From Clostridia bacterium (GTDB taxonomy: Bacteria; Bacillota; Clostridia; Christensenellales; CAG-314), in assembly GCA_017457305.1 (NCBI GenBank), contig JAFTHP010000051.1, forward strand, positions 1 to 47,502: a DNA stretch of 47,502 bases. The letters are read 5' to 3'. Both the position numbers and the translations under genes were made by a program. A model generated the notes under the pieces. That model searched no databases. It was not told the origin of the DNA and saw only the letters and a program-made list of their open reading frames with translations. Numbering within the stretch: position 1 is the first letter of the stretch; every line of letters begins with the position of its first letter. Shown piece by piece: positions 1 through 11,400 of the stretch.

Positions 1-264
1 AAGCCACATCAAGAATGTAGGAAGGATAAATACTATGCAACCAAATAGGTATGGACGAAGGCTGATAAATTCCAATGGAATGGATTTGCAAACTTCTCTA
101 ATACCGTTCATGATTCCAACCATAAATTCGTTAGAAGCTGTGGTGTGGAAGATGTAATTTGGCAAAAATGGTACAAAAGTCAAAATTGCCAAACCAGCAA
201 AAATTGGTGTGATGATTGCTGCTAACCATGCAACGATCAATTGTAGTACTCTGCGTGCTTTCAT
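1..264 (-). CDS. Partial small integral membrane protein, C-terminus beyond window
   Basis: An open frame of 88 codons starts at an ATG (262-264 on the minus strand) and runs off base 1. A good ribosome binding site (GAGAGG) lies about 7 nt upstream. The product begins MKARRVLQLIVAWLAAIITP and is strongly hydrophobic: one membrane segment at about residues 6-36 and the start of another at about 71-88, separated by a short polar loop. I do not recognise the family. A promoter fits at 419-447, giving a leader of about 150 nt. It is divergent to nothing visible in the window, and its other neighbour (666-1823) lies on the same strand. It could be a short multi-pass protein or the N-terminus of a longer transporter. 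The reading frame and start are well supported; the function is unknown. Confidence 0.72.
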   Translation of the reverse strand, partial: MKARRVLQLIVAWLAAIITPIFAGLAILTFVPFLPNYIFHTTASNEFMVGIMNGIREVCKSIPLEFISLRPYLFGCIVFILPTFLMWL

Positions 265-665
265 AAAAAAACCTCTCTGCAATTAGAATTTTTGTTTTGG
301 TAAAAAGCCGACTTGTAATGCGTTTTGTGTGTAAAGAATACCTGTCAATGTGCACAGTAACACCCTTTAACGCTACAAGATTGCACCAATCAAGCGCTTT
401 TTATCACAATCCTAACTAATTATACTACTTTATCGCCAGTTTTGCAATAGTTCAAAAATATTTTTTTAATTAATTTTATAAAAATATAAGCAATTTTTTA
501 CCATTTTGATACTACATTTTGTGTTTGCTGATAAACTATACCACAACATTTAGTATTTACTTTAGCATTGTCGAGGTGCTTTATCCTCAAAAGAGTACTA
601 ACGTAAGCTAGTACAAGCTAAAATAATGTTGTATACACCAGTTGTACAGGATAAGCTTGGTATTG
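265..665. other. Intergenic region with one promoter, otherwise no gene seen
   Basis: This AT-rich stretch separates two minus-strand genes. It holds the promoter at 419-447 and the leader of the downstream gene. I found no convincing terminator for the gene ending at 666, no RNA gene and no ORF with a ribosome binding site. Confidence 0.5.
419..447 (-). promoter_or_regulatory. Sigma-A promoter for the partial membrane protein gene
   Basis: Reading the minus strand, TTGCAA (442-447) is followed after exactly 17 bp by TATAAT (419-424). Transcription would begin near 412, leaving about 148 nt of leader before the ATG at 264. I saw no recognisable riboswitch in that leader. Confidence 0.6.
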
Positions 666-1823
666 CTACTTACTTGCGTTTGTAATATTTGCCCAAAGGT
701 TTGTTGGCAACACAATTTGGTAGTTATTTTTGTCTAGCCCTACGAGTGTAATTTGCTTTACAACAACCTTTTGTTTGCCTGCTTTTGCATGTTCAAATTG
801 GATGTCTATTGAGCCAATTGCAACGTTATCTCCAGGTGTAATTCCTGTCAAATTTCCTATTTGTTTTATAGTTGCTTTTGTTGTGCCATCAAACTGTTTG
901 TCTTGCACAGATAAGCCCTTTAAGTGTACAGGTTTTGGCAGTACAGTAACATTAACTGTACTATCCAGTGTATAGTTGTGTGCATCCTTTCCGCACAAAA
1001 TTGTGTTGGATAAATTCACTTTTTTGCCGCTGCCAACGTCCTTGTTTTCCAGTTGCAATTTGCCAAGGCAGAGCATCACTTCGTCCCCATAAACCACACC
1101 CTTTAGCTTGCAGTTAGTTAGGTCAATTTCTGCCTTTCCGTCGTATACCTTTGTTAGCCCTTCTATTGTCAATTTTTTGGGAACAACAGTCAAGGTGCCT
1201 TGCTTGTAGTCAACGCAGTAGTCTTTGTAGTTGCACTCCTTGTCAAAGGTTATTGGGTAGGTGCCAACTTCTAGCTTGCAGTTTTTGCCAACACAACATT
1301 TTCCGTCGTAGCAGGTGTCGTCCAAACAGTCGTTTTCTACAAAACCAGCGCACTTGTAGTTGAGCTCGGGCAACTTATCTCCGTAGGTTATAGTTACGTT
1401 TTGCGCTTCAAAGGTCAGCTGTGGTGGTTGCACGTCAATGTCCCGTATGCCACAGTATCTTCCGCCACACTTTGCTACCACTCGTGTTTTACCAGTGTGC
1501 GTAGGTGTGTAGTCTAGCTTGATACCTTCCGTGCTACTGTAAGGGGTTGTTGCCACCTTTTTGCCGTCCACAAACCAAGTTACGTTTTGTCCTTCTTTCA
1601 ATTTGTAGTTGTCCACTTGGCAGTTGATGGTGGTGCACTTTCCCCTAACTGCAGTGCCTTCGTAACTTATTGAGCCAACAGCTTTGCCGTCGGTAGCTAG
1701 CGAGGCAATGAGCCACACAAACAATGCCATAACTGCCAAAACTGCAATTACGCCAATTATCAAATCGGTGCGATCACTTTTGGTGGTTTTGGTGTTTTTG
1801 ACAGACTTTGTCTTTTTATCCAT
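666..1823 (-). CDS. Membrane-anchored cysteine-rich protein with MBG/YDG-like beta domains
   Basis: The 385-residue product has a short Lys-rich cytoplasmic head (1-18), one membrane segment (about 19-46) and a large extracellular part. In order it shows an Ig-like segment (about 50-130), an MBG-type domain starting at ITYGDKLPELNY, then two YDG-type repeats. The first has KVYDGKAEIDL, GVVYGDEV and HNYTL; the second has KQFDGTTKATI, GITPGDNV and NNYQI. Such domains are beta-sandwiches found in bacterial adhesins and surface proteins. The extracellular part contains 15 cysteines by hand count, including a cluster around YDGKCCVGKNC, which is unusual for these families. The ATG has an AAAGGAG site 9 nt upstream. 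The gene is divergent to the giant lipoprotein gene, which suggests a related surface role. No catalytic motif is visible. Confidence 0.78.
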   Translation of the reverse strand: MDKKTKSVKNTKTTKSDRTDLIIGVIAVLAVMALFVWLIASLATDGKAVGSISYEGTAVRGKCTTINCQVDNYKLKEGQNVTWFVDGKKVATTPYSSTEGIKLDYTPTHTGKTRVVAKCGGRYCGIRDIDVQPPQLTFEAQNVTITYGDKLPELNYKCAGFVENDCLDDTCYDGKCCVGKNCKLEVGTYPITFDKECNYKDYCVDYKQGTLTVVPKKLTIEGLTKVYDGKAEIDLTNCKLKGVVYGDEVMLCLGKLQLENKDVGSGKKVNLSNTILCGKDAHNYTLDSTVNVTVLPKPVHLKGLSVQDKQFDGTTKATIKQIGNLTGITPGDNVAIGSIDIQFEHAKAGKQKVVVKQITLVGLDKNNYQIVLPTNLWANITNASK

Positions 1824-1917
1824 ACGATTTTTCTCCTTTTTTGCGTTAGTGTGTCAAGTTAGCTAAAATTTATGCAAAATTATCGTTATAAAAAGCAGTA
1901 TTTTGTCGTAAATTCTC

Positions 1918-1946
1918 TTGTATTTTTCTTGCGTTTAGTGTATAAT
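1918..1946 (+). promoter_or_regulatory. Candidate promoter for the giant-gene leader
   Basis: TTGTAT (1918-1923) is followed after 17 bp by a perfect TATAAT (1941-1946). If used, it would make a leader of about 480 nt before the giant gene's ATG. No better promoter was seen closer: the TATAAT at 2409-2414 has no -35 element. Confidence 0.5.
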
Positions 1947-2070
1947 GAATTCGTCCTTTGCTTTTATTATAATAAATAAAAATAATAGCGAAAAAATAAC
2001 AATAATTATTCGCGAGAGTTACCCTTTGTTTTGGGGGAAAACTTCGGGTAAAATTCGCGTAAAAAAATTA

Positions 2071-2114
2071 CAAACTGCCCCGGGGCAGTTTGCGATTGTG
2101 TGTGCAATCGCAAA
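2071..2114 (+). promoter_or_regulatory. Overlapping palindrome and hairpin in the leader
   Basis: A perfect palindrome (2071-2092) with centre TGCCCCGGGGCA shares its right edge with a second hairpin. The second hairpin has left arm TTTGCGATTG (2089-2098), a 6-nt loop and right arm CAATCGCAAA (2105-2114). Because they share bases 2089-2092, the two structures partly compete. There is no T-run, so neither looks like a terminator. This could be a protein-binding site or an RNA switch element. Confidence 0.5.
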
Positions 2115-2367
2115 CACGTTCCCTAAATGCAAAATTTGCACATTTTGACAAGTGAGCAATGTGCACAACTTTTTACAAAACAAGGCATTTTGTACAGTAA
2201 CTTATATGCCGCATAGGCAATCATAGAAAAAGATAACCGACTAAAGCTTTGCTATCATTATTTGGGGAACGAAATGAGCAAAACACTAACGAAACTTTTT
2301 TCATTGACTACAGCAATTACCTCCAAGAACGGTACTACCGTTCACTTTCTCAATACAAAAATACTAT

Positions 2368-2411
2368 AAGCACCTTTCAGATAACATCGAAAAGGGTGCT
2401 TTTTATTTTAT
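2368..2411 (+). terminator. Intrinsic terminator 26 nt upstream of the giant gene
   Basis: AAGCACC pairs with GGTGCTT, extended by TTT/AAA past one bulged G, and is followed by a T-rich tract. It sits inside the presumed leader and ends just before the ribosome binding site, so it is either an attenuator or the end of a separate small transcript. Confidence 0.7.
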
Positions 2412-2436
2412 AATTTTTTCATAAAGGAGCAGAAAC

Positions 2437-5400
2437 ATGAAAAAGACAACCTTTACAATCCTAGTTGTTTTGATGCTTGTTGTATGTATGCTTAGCACAC
2501 TTACAGCATGTAATCTGGATTGTTCTTTGGGTCACCACTATTGGGATAGAAACACTATCAAAGTGGTACACGAGGCAACATGCGATCAAGCAGGTTCTCA
2601 AACAATAACCTGTAGTATCTGCGGCCAGATAAAAACAGAGGAAATCCCCAAGCTCGGCCACACCTATGGCGAGTGGATTATCGATTGCGTCAACGGTACT
2701 AAGACAAGAACTTGTACTGTTTGTGGCGACGTATCCAGGGATGACACATTCCAACCACAGGGTGGACACAAACACGTTGTAAAACAAGTTACAACAGAAG
2801 ACCACCTTCTTGTTTGCGAGGTTTGTGGTGAACAAATTCAAGGTGCACACCAATGGAATCACGGCACAGTAACAAAGCCAGCTACTTGTACACAAGATGG
2901 CACTGTTGTCTATGCTTGTACCATCTGTGCTTACGAAAAAACAGAAACTATCACAGCAAAGGGACACATTGCTGGTCCACGCAAGGCTCAAGTTGACGCT
3001 ACTTGCGAAACTGCTGGTACCAAGGCGCACTTCCAATGCGTAACTTGCCAATGCTATCTTGACGAAAACAAGAAAGAAACAACTTTGGACAAGTTGACAA
3101 TTGAAGCACTTGGCCACGACTACAGTGCACCAGCTTATGCTTGGGAACAAGTACTAGGTCAATGGGTTTGCGCAGCAACCAAGGTTTGTCTACGCGATGC
3201 TTCCCACATTGTTAGCGAAGTTGCAACTGTAACAGCTCAATCAACAGATGCTACTTGCACAACTGGTGGAACGGTAACCTACACAGCTACATTTACAACC
3301 GAAGGTTTCGAAACACAAACCAAGGAAGTTGTAGTGGAATCTCTTGGCCACACTCCAGGCAAAGCAGTAGAAGAAAACAGAGTTGAAGCTACTTGCACAA
3401 CAGCAGGAAGCTACGATAGCGTAGTTTACTGTTCCGTTTGTGGTGAGGAAATCAGCAGAGAAACAAAAACAATCGACAAGATTGCTCACACCGAAGAAGT
3501 TATTCCAGGCAAGGCAGCAACTTGCACCGAAACAGGTCTAACCGAAGGTAAAAAGTGCTCTGTTTGTGGCGAAATTCTTGTAGAACAGGAAACAACCCCA
3601 GTTGCACCACACACCGAAAAGGTAGTTGCAGGCTATGATGCAACATGTACCGAAGCTGGTCTAACCGAAGGTAAAGTTTGTGAAGTTTGTGACAAAGTTC
3701 TTGTTGCTCAACAACCTATCCCAGCACTTGGCCACAAGGATGAAGATCCTGTTGACGGAAAGTGCGACGTTTGTGATGCAGATATTTGTACTCAACACGT
3801 GGAAAAGGTAGTTGCAGGCTATGATGCAACATGTACCGAAGCTGGTCTAACCGAAGGTACGGTTTGTGAAGTTTGTGGTGATATCATTGTTGCTCAAGAA
3901 GTAATTCCAGCACTTGGCCACGACTATAAAGAAGTTGTAACACCACCAACATGTACAGAAGCTGGTTACACAACTTACACATGTTCTCGTTGTGGCGATA
4001 GCTACACAGGTAACGAAGTAGCAGCAACGGGTCACACCGAAGTTATTGATGCAGCAGTAGCTCCAACATGTACCGAAACTGGTCTAACCGAAGGTAAACA
4101 CTGTTCTGTATGTGGCGAAATCCTTGTAGCACAACAAGAAGTTGCAAAACTTGGTCATACCGAAGTTACACTTGAAGGTAAAGCTCCAACTTGTGCCGAA
4201 ACAGGACTAACCGAAGGTAAAAAGTGTTCTGTATGTGGAGAAATTATTGTAGAACAACAAGTAATTCCAGTAGTAGCACACACAGAAGAAAAAGTTGAAG
4301 GCAAAGCTCCAACTTGTGGCGAAACTGGTCTAACAGAAGGCACAAAGTGCTCTGTTTGTGGCGAAATTCTTGTAGAACAGGAAACAATCCCAGCAACAGG
4401 CGAACACGTAGACGAAGATGGAGACAATGTCTGCGACGTTTGTGAAGCACAAATTTCTGTAGAAGATAATGTTCTAACAATCGAAGAAGCAAATGAGCTT
4501 GGTCAAACATTTGAACATAACACCTATACAACTGACAAGTACTATGTAACGGGTGTTATTACCAATATCTACAATACACAATACGGCAATATGTATATCG
4601 CTGATGAAAGCGGTAATGAATTCCTTGTTTATGGTACATATTCTGCTGATGGTGAAACACGTTACGATAAACTTGAAGTTAAGCCAGTAGTTGGCGATAC
4701 TATTACCGTTTATGGTGTCATTGGTAAATACAACGATGATTCACAAATGAAGAGCGGTTGGATTGTAGAACACACAGCTCACGAACACGACTACGAAGCT
4801 GTTGTAACTGCTCCAACATGTACAACAAATGGATATACAACACATACATGTTCTATTTGTGGAGATTCATATGTGGATAGTAAGGTTGATGCTCTAGGTC
4901 ACCCAGATACAAACAAGGATAACATTTGTGATAGATGCGAAGCTGCTCTTGGCGGTGGTTCAACAGAACCAACAATTGTAGCAACATTCGAGTTTGGTGC
5001 AAATGGCACAGCAGAACACAATGATGGTAGCGATTTGGGTGAAACTAAATCTTACACAGAAGGATCTTATACTCTTGCATTGACAAGTATGTCTAAGGTT
5101 TTTGGTGGAGCATACGATGCTTTGGGTAACAGCTGTATTAAGCTTGGTACAAGTAGTAAAGTTGGTACGTTTACATTTACTGTACCAGCAGATATTTCCC
5201 AAGTTGTAATCAACATTGCCAAATACAAAGCAAACACAACTAAAATTAATGTTAATGGCACAGATTACACACTCACAAAGAACAGTAATGACGGACAATA
5301 TGATAGTATTGTAGTTGATACAACAACCAACAAAACAGTTACACTCACAACCGTAAGTGGTGGCGTACGTGCTATGGTCAACAGCATTGAGTTTTACAAG

Positions 5401-8400
5401 GCTGCTCAAACTGGAGCATGTGAACACGAATACGATAATGCTTGTGATGCTGTATGTAACAACTGTTTCTTAATTCGTGAAGTAGAAGATCACATCTATG
5501 AAACAGTAGTAACTGCTCCTACATGTATAAATAAAGGTTACACAACATACACTTGCTCCGAATGTGGACATAGTTATGTTGGTGACGAAGTTGAAGCAAC
5601 AGGCGAACACAACTATGTTGAAGGCAAATGTGAAGTTTGTGGACAAGAACAAGCTCATACACATACACCTGCTGAAGCAGTTAAAGAAAACGTAACTGCT
5701 GCAACATGCGAACAAGATGGTTCTTATGACGAAGTTGTTAAGTGTTCATCTTGTGGCGAAGAACTCAGCAGAGAGACTAAGACTGAACCTGCTCTTGGTC
5801 ACGATTGGCAAGCTCCAGCATACGTTTGGGCTGAAGATAACTCTACAGTAACAGCAACACGCGTTTGTGCAAACGATGCTGAACACAAAGAAACTGAAAC
5901 TGTTGATACAACAAGCGAAACTGTAGATGCAACTTGCCAAAAGGCTGGTAGCACAACATATACAGCTACATTTAAAAATACAGCTTTCACTGTTCAAACT
6001 AATGTTGTTGAATTAGAACAACTTCAACACAGCTACACAGATAATGGCGATGGAACTCACACCTGTACAAATGGTTGTGAAGAAACAGCAAACCACGATT
6101 TCACAAACGGCGATTGCGTTTGTGGTGCAAAAGCTCCTGTTGAAGAAGTAACTGTTTACTATTACAATCACAAAGGATGGGTAAAGGTAAATGCTCACAT
6201 GTGGGATGGAAGTGTTGTAGAAACAACATGGCCAGGTCTACCAATGACAAAGGTTGAAGATACAGAGTGGTACAGCATTACTTTCGACGAAGGTGATTAC
6301 GGAAAGATTATCTTTACTGATGGTACTAACCAAACAGACGATTTAGTACTTGAGGATAACAAGTACTTCTATAATGGAACATGGTATGCAACTCAAGCAG
6401 AAGCTGAAGAAGCAATGAAAGTTCCAGTTGAAAAAGTAACCGTTTACTACTACAATCACAGTGGTTGGTCAAAAGTAAATGCCCACATGTGGGATGGAAG
6501 TGTTGCAGATACAACATGGCCAGGTCTACCAATGACAAAGGTTGAAGATACAGAGTGGTACAGCATTACTTTCGACGAAGGTGATTACGGAAAGATTATC
6601 TTTACTGATGGCGTTAGCCAAACAAGTGATTTAACTCTTGGAGAGAACAAATACTTCTACAGTGGAACATGGTATGCAACCAAGGAAGAAGCTGAAGAAG
6701 CTATGGGTGCTCCAGATACTTGGACAGTAGCTGGTACAGCAGGACTTTGTGGTTCTGCTTGGAACACAACTGACACAAACAACGATATGACTTATGATGA
6801 AGAAAAGGGCTTGTTCATCAAAGTATACGAGAATGTGCCAGCTGGAACACATGAATTTAAGGTTGCAAAGAATCACTCTTGGGATGTAGCTTATCCATTA
6901 GCTAACAAGTCTTTCACTGTTGACGTAGCAGGCTCTACAGTTATTATCACTTTCAACAGTGATACCAAAGAAATAACCGTAGAAATTACAGCACCTCATA
7001 TTCACACTCTAACAGTGCACCCAGCGGTAGATGCAACTTGCACGGAAGCTGGTAACAGTGCATACTGGTCTTGCGAATGCGGCAAGTTCTTCAGTGATGC
7101 AGAAGGAAATACTGAAGTTGCAGAAAATAGTTGGGTTCTTTCAGCAGGTCACTCTCTAGTAGATGTAAAAGCAAAGGATGCAACATGTACCGAAGCTGGT
7201 TACACAGCTCACAAAGCATGTGAAAAGTGTGATTATACAGAAGGTAAAACAGATATTCCAGCACTCGATCACGATTGGGCAGAAGAATGGACACATGATG
7301 AAACTGGTCACTGGTATGCTTGTTCACGTTGTGACGCAAAGAATGCTTATGCAGTACACATTCCAGGTCCACAAGCAACCGAAACAGAAGACCAAATCTG
7401 TACAGAATGCGAAAGAGTTCTTGTAGCAGCATTGGGACACGTACACACACTCAATCTTACACATATTTCTCCAGTAGCAGCAACATGTACAACAGCAGGA
7501 AATATCGAGTACTGGAGCTGTGCATGCAACAAGCTATTTAAAGATGCAAATGCTACAGAAGAAATTGCACTTGAAGACACAGTTCTTCCATCAACGGGTC
7601 ACACACTTGGCAAATGGAATGAGCCGGTAGCAGCAACATGTACAACAGAAGGTAAACTTGGATATTACTACTGCTCTGCATGTCAAAAGAATCTTGATGC
7701 AGAACAAAATGTTCTCGAATCTATTGTAGTTCCAGTTGACGACAATGCTCACAACTACACATCTTATGACAAAAATGATACTCACCACTGGAAAGTTTGT
7801 GCTAACGATGCAACACACACAACAGAACAAGTTGCTCACGACTTCACAAATGGCAACTGCGAATGTGGTGCAGAAAAACCAGTTGTAATAGTAACTGTTT
7901 ATTTCTACAATCATCAAGATTGGGAAACTGTAAATGCGTATGTTTGGGATGTAGAACCTATTGTGGCATGGCCTGGTGAAGAAATGACAGATGCCGGCAA
8001 TGGCTGGTACAGTTATGAATTTGAACTTGGAACAAACAAGAATATTATTTTCAACGATGGTGCTAACCAAACAGCAGACCTAGAACTTGAAGAAAACAAG
8101 TACTTCTACAATGGAACTTGGTACGAAACGCAAGACGCTGCTGAAGTTCAAATTAAAAAAGATAATGAAGAACCACCAGTTCCAGTAGAAACAATTACAA
8201 TTTACTTCCAAAACAATTGGTTGTGGACAGAGGTAAAAGCTCATTTCTGGGGTGGAGCAACTGGTACACAATGGCCAGGTAATGCAATGACTCTTGTTGG
8301 AAATGATGGAACTTACGATATTTATTCTATTGAGATCCCTGCTAATTCAACAGGATTAGTAATCGATGGTATTAAAAATGATGGTTCAAATGCTCTTGAC

Positions 8401-11400
8401 CAAACACCTAATATTACAACTGGCCTTGTAAACTGCGCAATCTTCAGCATGAAATGGGATAATGGTAATCTAGTTGATGTTGGAGAATATCATAAATACC
8501 AAGAAGCAACATGCACATCACCAAAGACATGTTCTGTATGTGAAAAAACAGAAGGCGAAGCACTTGGCCACAAGTACACAAACGATTGTGATACAACATG
8601 TAACGTATGTAATGCAACACGCGAAGTAAGCGACCACAATTGGAACGAAGGTGAAGAAACAACAGCTCCAACATGTACAGCAACAGGTGTAAAGACCTAC
8701 ACATGTACACTTTGTGGCGAAACAAAGACAGAAGAAATTGCAGCAGCTGGTCACACTCCAGCAGAAGCAGTAGAAGAAAACAGAGTTGAAGCAACATGCT
8801 ATGCAGAAGGATCCTACAACAGCGTAGTATACTGCTCTGTATGTGGTGACAAACTCAGCAGCGAATTAATGACTATCGACAAGGTAGCTCACACTCTAGT
8901 AGACGTAGAAGCAGTAGCTGCAACATGTACCGAAGATGGTTACACAGCACACAAAGCTTGTGAAAACTGTGACTACACCGAAGGCAAGACTGTTCTTCCA
9001 GCAGCTCACACAGGATATGCAAACTATTGTACAGCTTGCCAAACAACTTTAATGACAAATGAAGAAGTAGTAGATGCTCTCTATGCATTAGAATCAGGTG
9101 CAGCACTAGATGGCACATACTATTTGTCTGGTACAATTGTAAAGGTAGACACAGCTTATAGCACTCAATATAAAAACGTAACTGTAACCATCAAAGTTGA
9201 TGGAGTAGACGACGAAACAAAGACAGTTCAATGTTTCCGTTTGAAGGGAACTGGGGCTGATGAAATTGGCGTTGGCGATAAGATTACAGTTTCTGGTACA
9301 TTAAAGAATTACAGTGGTACATGTGAATTTGATGCTGGTTGTGCGTTGGAAACATATGAACATCCAAGCTATCAAGTAACAGTACAAGCAGAAAACGCAA
9401 CAGTAAATCTCAATGGAGTTGAAGCTGATGTAGAAGTTGAAAACGGAACAGAATTTACATTCACAGTTACTCTAAGTGATGGTTACACTGGTGTTACTGT
9501 TACTGTAAATGATACGTTGATAACCGCAACAGAAGGTGTTTACAGTGCAAAAGTAGCTGGTAACATAGTAATTAAAGTAGTAGCAAACAAATGCGAAGAA
9601 CATATTGATAATGATGGTGACTTTGTTTGTGATACAAAAGGTTGTTCGGAAAAAGTTCTTCCAGCAGCTGATAGCGTTTTAACAACAGAGCAAGCGGTTA
9701 AACTTGCAAATTTGTTTGGCTCAGCGTATACAACAGATAAGTATTATGTTATAGGTACAATTGACAGTGTTGCAAATACAACATATGGTAACTTGAATCT
9801 TTCTGATGAAACGGGAACATTGTATGTTTATGGTACATACTCTGCAGATGGATCAACACGCTACGACGCAATGGCTACTAAGCCAGTAGCAGGAGATACA
9901 ATTACTGTATATGGTGTTCTTGGTACATATAATGGTTCTCCACAAATGAAGAATGGTTGGATTACTTCCCACACTGTACACGAACACAGCTATACCTCAG
10001 AAGTAACAGATCCAACATGTACAGCAGCAGGTTACACAACCTACACATGCTCTTGTGGTGACAGCTACAAAGAAGATGGCGAAGCGGCACTCGGCCACAA
10101 TTATGTTGATGGTGTATGCTCTCGTTGTGGCGAAGAAATTGGTGGCGATGCTCCAGCAGAACCAGCATGGACTCTTGTAACAGACGTAAGCACACTTAAT
10201 GCTGGCGACCAAATTGTAATTGTTGCTACTAAGTCCAACTTTGCATTGAGCACAACTCAAAATAGCAATAACCGTGCTCAAGCTGCAGTTACTAAAGATG
10301 GTAATACTGTTTCTTTTGGTGATGATGTACAAATTATTACTCTTGAAGCAGGTAAAGTAGCTGATACTTTTGCATTCAATGTCGGAAATGGATACTTGTA
10401 CGCAGCATCAAGTAGTAAGAACTATTTGAGAACTGAAACAACATTATCTAATAATAGCAGCTGGACAATTACTATAACAGCTGAAGGTGTTGCAACTATC
10501 AAAGCTCAAGGAACAAATACAAGAAACTGGTTGAGATACAATGCTTCTAATACACCACCAATATTCTCTACATATAGTAGCGGTCAAGCAGATGTATCTA
10601 TCTATAAGTATGTAGCTCCAGAAGCTGAAGAATGCACACACGAAAACACAACTACAGCTACAGTAGCAGCAACATGTACAACAGCAGGTTCTGTAACTGT
10701 TACTTGTGACGATTGTGGCGAAGTTGTAAGCACAGAAGCAATTGCTGCTCTTGGTCACACAGAAGTGGTTGATGCAGCAGTAGAAGCAACATGTACAGAA
10801 GCAGGTAAAACAGAAGGCAAACACTGCTCTGTATGCAACGAAGTTCTTGTAGCGCAAACAGTAATCGAAGCAAAAGGTCACGCTTGGGATAATGATTGCG
10901 ACACAACATGTAACAATGGTTGTGGCGAAACAAGAGAACCAAGTCACACCGAAGAAATAGTTGAAGGCAAAGATGCAACATGTATAGAAACTGGTCTAAC
11001 AGACGGAGTTAAGTGCTCCGTTTGTGGCACCGTTTTAACAGCACAAGAAGTAATTCCAGTAGTTGCTCACAACTATGGCGAATGGGTACAAACAACAGCT
11101 CCAACATGTACAACAGCGGGACTAAATACTGCTACTTGTACAGTTTGTGGAGATACAAAAGAAGAATCTGTAGAAGTTGATCCAACTGCGCACGATTTTG
11201 CAGAAGAATGGACAACAGACGAAACAAATCACTGGCACGTATGTAAAAATGGCTGTGAAGAAGTATCCGACAACGATACTCACACTTACACAGAACAAGT
11301 AATCGCTCCAACATTTGATGCACAAGGTTACACAACATACACATGTGACTGTGGTTACAGCTACGATGACAACTACACAGATAAGCTCGTAGCAGCAGTA

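Larger units (their letters stand above)
1824..2436. other. 613-bp divergent intergenic region and leader of the giant gene
   Basis: Between the divergent genes lie a plus-strand promoter (1918-1946), a perfect 22-bp palindrome (2071-2092) overlapping a 10-bp-stem hairpin (2089-2114), a 13-bp near-palindrome (2128-2140), a 31-codon mini-ORF with a weak GGGG site (2274-2369), and an intrinsic terminator (2368-2407). The giant gene's ATG follows at 2437. No other gene was supported. Confidence 0.55.

Noticed and set aside
1945..2148. 67-codon plus-strand ORF beginning MNSSFAFIIINKNN
   Set aside because: It starts at the -10 box of a promoter, has no ribosome binding site and runs through palindromes; it looks like leader DNA.
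2274..2369. 31-codon mini-ORF in the giant gene's leader
   Set aside because: Only a weak GGGG site and no recognisable peptide; kept as part of the attenuation idea but not called as a gene.
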